Shown here piece after piece: positions 1 through 5,445 of a stretch of DNA of 8,714 bases. Source of the DNA: Candidatus Falkowiibacteriota bacterium (GTDB lineage: Bacteria > Patescibacteriota > Patescibacteriia > JACRDY01); NCBI GenBank assembly GCA_016218485.1, contig JACRDY010000044.1, forward strand, positions 1-8,714. The letters run 5' to 3'. Positions within the stretch are counted from its first letter, which is position 1, and each line of letters opens with the position of its first letter. Made by a program: the position numbers and the translations under genes. Under the pieces are notes generated by a model, which was not told the origin of the DNA, ran no database searches, and was given only the letters and a program-made list of their open reading frames with translations.

Positions 1-153
1 CTCTAAAGAACATTTTTGTTTTTGCATATTCAATTGTATTTTTGTTTTTACCTTGTATGCTATTATTATCTCATAAAATCCATCGTTTAAAAAACTAATC
101 GGCTTTTTGCCTATTTTGAGGCAAAGGCGTAAGTCCTAAATCTATGTTTTTAG
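1..153. other. AT-rich non-coding stretch with a direct repeat and a small hairpin
   Basis: No gene is visible here. The 12-base motif ATTTTTGTTTTT occurs twice, at 12-23 and 38-49. A small perfect hairpin has arms TTTGCCT (106-112) and AGGCAAA (119-125) around a 6-base loop; it is not followed by a T-run on either strand, so a terminator role is not supported. The stretch lies immediately upstream of a plus-strand promoter and may hold its upstream elements, but nothing specific can be assigned. Confidence 0.5.
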
Positions 154-182
154 TTGACAAAAAATTGAAAAAGTAGAATAAT
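154..182 (+). promoter_or_regulatory. Near-consensus sigma-70 promoter of the putative small RNA
   Basis: The -35 box is TTGACA (154-159, perfect), the spacer is 17 bases, and the -10 box is AATAAT (177-182, one mismatch to TATAAT). Transcription would begin near 188-190. The -10 box sits inside a dyad, AGTAG (172-176) and CTACT (184-188) separated by 7 bases, which could be an operator or chance. No open reading frame of substance starts downstream before a T-run at 304-310, so the promoter appears to serve a short RNA. It is oriented against every protein gene in the window. Confidence 0.65.
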
Positions 183-188
183 ACTACT

Positions 189-310
189 GCCCCTATTCAT
201 TTGGCCTCTCAATGGCATTGGTTCGGCGCTCCGACAAATTTGGGTTTTCCTTATTACTGGCCAAAACCCATATGTTGGAACCGCGAACCACCGTTGAGCG
301 GCCTTTTTTT
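189..310 (+). ncRNA. Putative small structured RNA, about 120 nt, family unknown
   Basis: The start is inferred from the promoter just upstream; the end is a run of seven T (304-310). Bases 203-303 fold into one nearly continuous hairpin read directly from the sequence: GGCC 203-206 with 300-303; CTCAA 208-212 with 294-298, extended by 213-215 with 291-293; TGGTTCG 219-225 with 284-290; TCCGAC 230-235 with 274-279 (one G-U); TGGGTTTT 241-248 with 263-270. The apical part is about 14 bases. Arms carry small bulges and both G-U and Watson-Crick pairs. I looked for hallmarks of 4.5S/SRP RNA, tmRNA, RNase P RNA and 5S rRNA and saw none. A 6S-like regulator is conceivable from the long-rod shape, but the RNA is short for that family and no central bubble is obvious. 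It could also be just an oversized terminator, yet a promoter directly in front argues for a separate RNA gene. Confidence 0.5.
203..310 (+). terminator. Hairpin plus T7 run ending the putative small RNA
   Basis: The GC-rich base of the long hairpin (GGCC/GGCC, CTCAA/TTGAG) is followed directly by seven T on the plus strand. The minus strand has no T-run on the other side of the hairpin (it reads on as AAATGAATAGGGG), so the signal is directional and would not efficiently stop transcripts coming from tatD. Confidence 0.5.
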
Positions 311-313
311 ATA

Positions 314-474
314 AGACCCACTGCGTAATAATTTTTCGTAGCGAAATGATGATTGGTCGGCTGCAAACAACTCACCGCTCGTCACTGCATACGCCGTATG
401 CGCCTCCTCGCGCTTCGTTGTTTTCGCCAGACCAATCATCATTGCAGCAGAAAAGGTTATTACGCAGTGGGTCT
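314..474. repeat. 161-bp inverted repeat in exact register
   Basis: All matching blocks share one centre at 394: AGACCCACTGCGTAATAA (314-331) with its exact complement at 457-474; ATGATGATTGGTC (346-358) with 430-442; AAACAAC (365-371) with 417-423; and the central palindrome GCATACGCCGTATGC (387-401). The intervening stretches have diverged without a net insertion or deletion. The distal end overlaps the tatD stop codon (473-475) by two bases, and the near end starts three bases after the T-run of the putative small RNA. The symmetry makes both strands translate to look-alike peptides beginning MMIG, which are artefacts. It may be a non-autonomous mobile palindrome or a large 3'-end hairpin for tatD. 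No transposase and no clear target duplication are visible. Confidence 0.8.
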
Positions 475-1327
475 ATAGAGAAAATAACTGCCGCGTATTA
501 TGAACGGTCGCCTCGGCAATGTGCTCAAAATCCACACCCCGCGCCTCGGCCAATGTTTTTGCCACATACTCCACGTACGCCGGCTCATTCCGCTTGCCCC
601 GGTACGGATCTGGCGCCAGAAACGGCGCGTCAGTTTCCACCAAAATCCGATCAAGAGGTAAAGCAACGGCAATGGCTCGCAGCTCTTCGGCGTTTTTAAA
701 AGTGATAATGCCAGTAAAGCCGACATACAATCCTAGGTCAACAAACTTTTTTGCCTGCTCGAGGCTGCCGCCGAAACAGTGCACCACGCCCCGCACGCCG
801 CTCTCGGCTAAACAATCATACAGATCATCGTACGCCTGATGCGGGTTATCTTTAGCGCCGCGGCAGTGAAAAATAACCGGCAGCTGCAGTTCTTTGGCGA
901 GAGCCAAAAATCCGTCTAAAGTTTCCTGCTGCACTTTCCGCATCTCCTCCGGCGTCAGGCTGACTTCACCAAAATAGTAATAATCCAAACCGACCTCGCC
1001 CAAGGCCACCACTTTTGACGACGATTGCGCCAGTTGTTTGTATCTGTCATACTCAAACGTTTCTCGGCGCGTGGTAAATGCATACTCCTGGCCGTCAAAC
1101 TTGGCCGACTCGGTAATGTCTTGCGCCAGGTGAATCGGATGCAACCCGACCGCCGCGTAGACACCCTCGGGGTACTTTTGGGCAAGAGTGATGGAACGTT
1201 GTGATGTGCTCAACTGACTACCAACATTAATCAACCAAATTTCCTTATCCAAAGAACGCTGGATGGTGGCATCAGCGTCGTCTCTGTAGGCATTAAAATT
1301 TACGTGACAGTGGGAATCGATGAGCAT
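473..1327 (-). CDS. tatD: TatD-family metal-dependent DNase
   Basis: The protein has 284 residues, slightly longer than the usual 255-265, and a TIM-barrel amidohydrolase layout. Metal-binding motifs visible are DSHCH (His6, His8), ALGEVGLDYYY (Glu111), PVIFHC (His154), GVVHCFGG (His183) and LVETDAPFLAP (Asp233), followed by the typical RGKRNEPAYV segment. Family members are cytosolic metal-dependent nucleases with 3'-5' exonuclease activity linked to DNA repair; despite the name they are not part of Tat export. The extra length is mostly between GLHP (61-64) and ALGE (108-111), where about ten additional residues form an insertion. The start is an ATG with no visible Shine-Dalgarno site. It follows cvpA by 68 bp filled by a perfect hairpin and is the last gene of the metG-cvpA-tatD run. 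The stop codon lies on the edge of a large inverted repeat. Family assignment is firm; the substrate is not shown by the sequence. Confidence 0.95.
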   Translation of the reverse strand: MLIDSHCHVNFNAYRDDADATIQRSLDKEIWLINVGSQLSTSQRSITLAQKYPEGVYAAVGLHPIHLAQDITESAKFDGQEYAFTTRRETFEYDRYKQLAQSSSKVVALGEVGLDYYYFGEVSLTPEEMRKVQQETLDGFLALAKELQLPVIFHCRGAKDNPHQAYDDLYDCLAESGVRGVVHCFGGSLEQAKKFVDLGLYVGFTGIITFKNAEELRAIAVALPLDRILVETDAPFLAPDPYRGKRNEPAYVEYVAKTLAEARGVDFEHIAEATVHNTRQLFSL

Positions 1328-1340
1328 AGTTAAAAGTTAT

Positions 1341-1392
1341 AAAGTTATAAAGTTGAAAGTACTGCGGTATTAACTTTCAACTTTATAACTTT
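1341..1392. repeat. Perfect 20-bp stem with 12-base loop between cvpA and tatD
   Basis: AAAGTTATAAAGTTGAAAGT (1341-1360) is exactly complementary to 1373-1392, with loop ACTGCGGTATTA. The arm is built of short tandem units (AAAGTTAT, AAAGTTG) that continue outward to about 1331, so slippage or expansion of a heptamer-like unit is likely. On the minus strand it follows the cvpA stop codon and ends 14 bases before the tatD start. There is no T-run after it, so an RNA processing or stability role, or a simple repeat, is more likely than termination. Confidence 0.8.
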
Positions 1393-1395
1393 CAA

Positions 1396-1905
1396 CTAAA
1401 TCACACCCTGCAGTTGACGCAGAATCTCCGGCAGCAGCGGCGCCAGCACCTGCGCCATCCCCACCAGCCACGGCGCAATCGTTGAGGCGACTAGCTGTCC
1501 GCTCAACCACTCGTTCACCGGGTAGCGCGATAAGAAGAAGAGAACCAGACCGAGCGTAAACGCGCCTTCCAAAAACCCCAACAGCGCGCCGGCCAGGCGA
1601 TCAATGGTCTTAAGAAACGGAATGATGGTTAAAAATTCAAAAATACGATCCACAACATAGAAGAGCAACCCCACAATGCGATTTACAAAAATCAAAATAA
1701 TCATAAAAGCAATGACATAGCCCAGATCTCCCCCGCCCCAAATAAAACTGCCCCAGCTCGCTAACCCCTGATAGTAATGCCCGGCCACAAAGGCGCCGGC
1801 CACGATACCGAGGAGTGAACCAAGCGTATGAATAAAACCGAACCAAAAACCAAACATAACAAAACCGCCGAGAATGATAACGAGAATGAGGTCAAAGAGT
1901 GGCAT
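1396..1905 (-). CDS. cvpA: CvpA family integral membrane protein
   Basis: The protein has 169 residues and four evident hydrophobic segments: roughly residues 5-25, 28-48, 62-86 and 105-127, then an amphipathic C-terminal stretch (about 130-165). The opening MPLFDLILVIILGGFVMFGFWFGFIHTLGSLLGIVAG has the DhhhhhhhhhhhhhhhGhhhGhhhhlgslhGhhhG pattern of CvpA, and TIDRLAGALLGFLEGAFTLGLVLFFL matches the conserved IDrllGallGhhkGhhhhhhhhhhh segment. The family is linked in Escherichia coli to colicin V production and in other bacteria to envelope stress tolerance; the molecular activity is not known. The start is ATG, without a clear ribosome site. It sits between metG (103 bp away) and tatD, probably co-transcribed. 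A weak extended -10-like TGTGATAAT lies upstream, but no -35 supports a separate promoter. Confidence 0.88.
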   Translation of the reverse strand: MPLFDLILVIILGGFVMFGFWFGFIHTLGSLLGIVAGAFVAGHYYQGLASWGSFIWGGGDLGYVIAFMIILIFVNRIVGLLFYVVDRIFEFLTIIPFLKTIDRLAGALLGFLEGAFTLGLVLFFLSRYPVNEWLSGQLVASTIAPWLVGMAQVLAPLLPEILRQLQGVI

Positions 1906-2008
1906 AGGATTAGAGTGTTACATTGCTAAATTATCACATTGCTCCATTGCCGCATAGTTTAACGTTCCAGCTAGAGTAACACGGCAACAGTGTAGTTGTT
2001 ATTTAAGA

Positions 2009-3547
2009 CTACAACCGCGGAAACATCACCTCCGGCCGCTTAATGGCGCTGAAATCTTTCAATCCCCCCCATGTCGTAATAGTAGCAAAATCCTGGGCTT
2101 CTTCCAACTCAAATACCCCCAGTGATTGCAGGACAATCTGGGCGGTCTGCGGCATTATCGGGTACAGCATCCAGCCGACATGACGAATTGTTTCGGCTAA
2201 AACATACAGAACTTCGCTCAATTTTTCTGAATTATCTTTGGCGAGCTGCCACGGTTTTTCTTGTTCAATTAAAGCGTCACAATCAGCCAACAGTCGCCAA
2301 ATTTCTCCAATAGCCTGATCTAGTTCTAAAACGTCCAAATGTTGCTGGTATCGCTGCCAAACAGTATCAATCTCAAAATCAGCCTGCCGAACCAACAGGT
2401 TTGATTGTAATTGACGATAATCCGGTTTTACTTTCAGCTGACCTTGATTCGTCTCAATGAGAGTCAAAACGCGAGCCACTACATTACCCAAACCATGAGC
2501 GAGAAACGCGTTATAGCGAGTCTTAAATTTCTGCTCGCTCCAGTCGCCATCGCCATCAGTCGGAATCTCACGGAGCAGATAATAGCGCACCGCGTCAGTC
2601 CCGTACTGCTGTACAATACGGAAAGGATCAATGACATTACCCAGGCTTTTTGAAATCTTCTGTCCGTCGACCGTGATAAAACCATGAATGAATATTTGTT
2701 TTGATGGCGGTAAACCCGCGGACAAGAGCATCGCCTGCCACATTGATGACTGCTGCCTAAGATTGTCTTTACCGGCGACCTGCGTCCCCGGCCAGTACGC
2801 GCTGAATTGCTCTTGATCGTCTGGCCAGCCCAGCGCCGAAATATAGTTCACCAGCGCGTCAAACCAGACATACATGACGTGCTCTTCGTCAGTGGGAACC
2901 GGCACACCCCACGGCATTTTTGATTTTAGACGAGATATACTGAAATCCTCCAACCCCTGTTTGGTAAACTGGCAGATCTCGTTGAGCCGGTGCTTCGGCA
3001 CGACGAAATTTGGAATCTCTTCATAGAGCTGTAATAGCTGCGCCTGATACTTTGAGTAGCGAAAAAAATAATTTTCCTCTTCAATCGTTTCTAGCTCAAG
3101 ATTCGGATGAAGAGGACATTGATCGTCGATGAGTTCCGACTTGGTCTTTTCCAGCTCACAGCCAACGCAGTAAGTTATTTTGTATTGTTTCTTATAGATG
3201 TCTCCATTGGCGTCACACCGCCGCCAGAATTCTTGAGCCGCTTGAATATGCTGGTCGTCGGTCGTTCGGATGAAATTATTATAGCTAAGATTGAGCGCTT
3301 GCTTTAATTCGTCAAATTTCGCGGCGTGTTGGTCACAATACGCCTGAGGCTCCATCCCCTCCTCGAGCGCCTTCCGGTAAATCTTCAGTCCGTGTTCGTC
3401 GGTACCGGTATTAAAAAATACCTCGTCGCCCTTCCGGCGATGGTAGCGCGCCAGAACATCCGCCTGGACTATTTCCAGAGCGAAACCGATATGCGGCTCG
3501 GCATTGACATACGGCAGGGTCGTGGTGATGTAAAACCGTTTAGACAT
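2009..3547 (-). CDS. metG: Methionyl-tRNA synthetase (class I)
   Basis: This enzyme charges tRNA-Met with methionine using ATP, in the cytosol. The 512 residues hold the catalytic Rossmann fold with a HIGH-type signature PHIGF (18-22), a zinc knuckle CVGC (127-130) with CPLH (144-147), a DFSISR stretch (201-206), YVWFDALVNYISALG (226-240), the KMSKS-type loop KISKS (297-301), and an alpha-helical anticodon-binding domain from about 350. There is no C-terminal EMAP/tRNA-binding extension, so this is the short form. Two oddities: the second His of HIGH is Phe, and the segment after GKD reads NLRQQSSMW (262-270). By alignment with the E. coli enzyme, the methionine-pocket residues Ile297 and His301 are Asn262 and Gln266 here, while Trp305 is kept as Trp270. 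The ATG start has no Shine-Dalgarno site; a 28-bp palindrome lies in the 43-bp gap after the upstream ATPase gene. Transcription is probably shared with that gene and with cvpA. Confidence 0.97.
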   Translation of the reverse strand: MSKRFYITTTLPYVNAEPHIGFALEIVQADVLARYHRRKGDEVFFNTGTDEHGLKIYRKALEEGMEPQAYCDQHAAKFDELKQALNLSYNNFIRTTDDQHIQAAQEFWRRCDANGDIYKKQYKITYCVGCELEKTKSELIDDQCPLHPNLELETIEEENYFFRYSKYQAQLLQLYEEIPNFVVPKHRLNEICQFTKQGLEDFSISRLKSKMPWGVPVPTDEEHVMYVWFDALVNYISALGWPDDQEQFSAYWPGTQVAGKDNLRQQSSMWQAMLLSAGLPPSKQIFIHGFITVDGQKISKSLGNVIDPFRIVQQYGTDAVRYYLLREIPTDGDGDWSEQKFKTRYNAFLAHGLGNVVARVLTLIETNQGQLKVKPDYRQLQSNLLVRQADFEIDTVWQRYQQHLDVLELDQAIGEIWRLLADCDALIEQEKPWQLAKDNSEKLSEVLYVLAETIRHVGWMLYPIMPQTAQIVLQSLGVFELEEAQDFATITTWGGLKDFSAIKRPEVMFPRL

Positions 3548-3562
3548 AATTAAACACTGCTC

Positions 3563-3590
3563 GTAGGGACAACCCTAGGGTTGTCCCTAC
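3563..3590. repeat. 28-bp perfect palindrome, copy 1
   Basis: Half-site GTAGGGACAACCCT is followed by its exact reverse complement, centre CTAG. It begins immediately after the TAA stop codon of the ATPase gene (3591-3593) in the ATPase-metG gap, 15 bases from the metG start codon. In RNA it would form a 14-bp hairpin between the two genes. No T-run follows on the minus strand, so it is not a classical terminator. It is identical to the copy at 3766-3793. Confidence 0.95.
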
Positions 3591-5423
3591 TTAAAACAAC
3601 CCTTCCAGCGAAACGCTCGTCCCGTCGCTTGATCCGCCGGACAACGGCGTTTTGGCTGGCGCTGGCGCCGCAACCTTAGGTTTTTCACTGTTTGGTTTAG
3701 GCTGTGACGGCGCTGGTTTTGGTAGCTGAATTTGAGGAGAGACTGATGGTGCGGCAGGCGCGGGAGTAGGGACAACCCTAGGGTTGTCCCTACTCTTATC
3801 AGCCGGTTTGACGCTCGCTGTCTCCGGTTTTTTCGGCGGCTGACTGCTGCTCGGCGGCGCGCTCTTCTTGTTGACGTTACTTTGGGTCAGCGGCGGCGGA
3901 GTGATCTTACCGGCCGTAATATCACGCAAACATCGCTTGCAGTAGACACCGGGTTTCTTTGGCGTAAACGACAAATAGGTAATCTTACCGCAGTTGTCGC
4001 AGATCCAGGGAATAGTCCGCTCTGGACTGGCCGGATCGGAAATTTCAGCCGTCACCTTCTGACCTTTGAATTCCACTTCCACGGTTTTTGGCGACGGCGC
4101 CGGTTCATCATCATCCACTCCGCCGGCGGTGTCTCCCACGCTCCAGCGCATAATTTTTTCTTCCACTTCCGCCCGATCATTCCCATACCGCTCACGCGAA
4201 ACTTTGATGATCTTTTCACTCACGTTCTCTTTTTCCGGCTCAAACAGCGGCGGCAAGGTATTGGAGGAAAACGGATCGGAAGCCACGCCGTTGATCATCA
4301 ACTTGAGGTAAATTTCCCACTTGGTCAGGTTGACCAAATCTTCAGCGGTAAAGCGGGGCATGAATTCCGCCTCCAGCACTTTGGCGTCCGTAGAGCCGAC
4401 CCGGAAGGTAATCATAGTACCGACGTTGCCGAAGACGGCCGCTTTAACCTCATCGCTCAACTGATCCATAAACTGGTGCGCCATCACCAGGTCCAGCCGG
4501 TACTTACGCGCTTCGGACAAAATATTGGCGAAAGCCTCGGTAGCGAAATTTTGAAACTCGTCCACGTAGAGAAAGAAATCTTGACGCTCACTCTCCGGGA
4601 TATTGACCCGCGTCATGGCCGCGATCTGAATCTGGGTAATCATCATGGAGCCAAGAAGCTGCGCCGTATCTTCACCGATGCGGCCTTTGGACAAGTTCAT
4701 GATCAGAATTTTGCCCTCATCCATCATCTCACGCACACTGAATGACGACTTGACCTGACCGACGATATTCCGGATCAGATAGTTGGACAAGAACTGACCG
4801 ACTTTATTCTGGATCGGCGCGATAGCCTCTTGAGCGAACTTCTCGGTATAGCTGGAAAATTCATCCACCCAGAATGAGCGCACCACCGGGTCATCAACAT
4901 TGGCAACGATTTTTTTGCGGTACGCTTTGTCCACCAGAATGCGCATCACCCCCAAGAGTGTCGTGCCCTCATTGTCCAGGAGCGCCAAGATGGCGTTGCG
5001 CAGCAAATACTCCAGCCGCGGCCCCCAGGAATCGGCCCAGAGTTTTTTGAATACACCGACGAGGCCTGAAGCCACCATGTGCCGCTGATTTTTGTCGTTA
5101 CACTCTATAATATTAAAAGCAATAGGGAAGGCAAGATCAGCCGGGTTGAAGTAAATCACGTCATTGATCCGTTCCGGCGGCACGAATTCCAGGACTTTCT
5201 CGGCGCTGTCGCCGTGCGGATCCAGGAAAGCCAGCCCATGCCCATTCTTGATATCCTGAATGATCATGTTCTCAATCAACGTGGTTTTGCCCATACCGGT
5301 CTTGCCCACCACGTAGATATGACGACGGCGGTCATCCAGACGAATCCCGAACCGGCGCTGCTGGTTACGAAAATTCGTCTGGCCGAAAAAGCAAATTTCA
5401 TTGTCATCATGCAGTCTACCCAT
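3591..5423 (-). CDS. VirD4/TraG-like P-loop ATPase with zinc ribbon and proline-rich tail
   Basis: The protein has 610 residues and no membrane segment. Walker A is GKTGMGKTT (40-48); DPHGD (68-72) follows as in HerA/TraD-type pumps; Walker B is FFLYVDEF (283-290, Asp288-Glu289), then a TraG/TraM-recognition-like region with MAHQFMDQL (314-322) and LTKWEIYLKLMING (366-379). This is the coupling-protein class of hexameric DNA or protein translocating ATPases (VirD4, TraD, HerA kin). After about residue 400 comes a linker, a zinc ribbon CDNC (475-478) and CKRC (495-498) spaced by 16, and a low-complexity Pro/Ala/Lys/Ser tail (about 508-595). Part of the tail, SRDNPRVVPT (544-553), is encoded by a 28-bp palindromic repeat. 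The gene follows a one-helix membrane protein by 22 bp. The ATG start is the only one available, since an in-frame stop lies 7 codons upstream. No relaxase, VirB4 or pilus genes are in the window, so conjugation is not shown; export, DNA uptake or chromosome handling are all possible. Confidence 0.85.
   Translation of the reverse strand: MGRLHDDNEICFFGQTNFRNQQRRFGIRLDDRRRHIYVVGKTGMGKTTLIENMIIQDIKNGHGLAFLDPHGDSAEKVLEFVPPERINDVIYFNPADLAFPIAFNIIECNDKNQRHMVASGLVGVFKKLWADSWGPRLEYLLRNAILALLDNEGTTLLGVMRILVDKAYRKKIVANVDDPVVRSFWVDEFSSYTEKFAQEAIAPIQNKVGQFLSNYLIRNIVGQVKSSFSVREMMDEGKILIMNLSKGRIGEDTAQLLGSMMITQIQIAAMTRVNIPESERQDFFLYVDEFQNFATEAFANILSEARKYRLDLVMAHQFMDQLSDEVKAAVFGNVGTMITFRVGSTDAKVLEAEFMPRFTAEDLVNLTKWEIYLKLMINGVASDPFSSNTLPPLFEPEKENVSEKIIKVSRERYGNDRAEVEEKIMRWSVGDTAGGVDDDEPAPSPKTVEVEFKGQKVTAEISDPASPERTIPWICDNCGKITYLSFTPKKPGVYCKRCLRDITAGKITPPPLTQSNVNKKSAPPSSSQPPKKPETASVKPADKSRDNPRVVPTPAPAAPSVSPQIQLPKPAPSQPKPNSEKPKVAAPAPAKTPLSGGSSDGTSVSLEGLF
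3766..3793. repeat. 28-bp perfect palindrome, copy 2, inside the ATPase gene
   Basis: Identical to the palindrome at 3563-3590 but located within the coding sequence, where it is read in frame as residues 544-553 of the ATPase tail. With flanking bases it keeps the frame open and falls in disordered, proline-rich sequence that should tolerate an insertion. The flanking bases differ from those of copy 1, so only the 28-bp unit is shared. Confidence 0.95.
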
Positions 5424-5445
5424 AGAATATGAGAACCTATCTTAA

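Noticed and set aside
254..442. 62-residue minus-strand frame and the plus-strand frame from 346, both starting MMIG
   Set aside because: Their resemblance comes from the inverted repeat at 314-474 being read from both sides. One crosses the small-RNA hairpin, the other enters the tatD gene antisense.
1991..2013. TGTAGT/ACTACA hairpin at the metG stop codon as a terminator
   Set aside because: Only 6 bp with an 11-base loop and no T-run on the minus strand; it is too weak to call.
3882..4745. 287-residue plus-strand open frame
   Set aside because: It is wholly antisense to the ATPase gene, whose motifs are unmistakable; long shadow frames are expected opposite GC-richer coding sequence.
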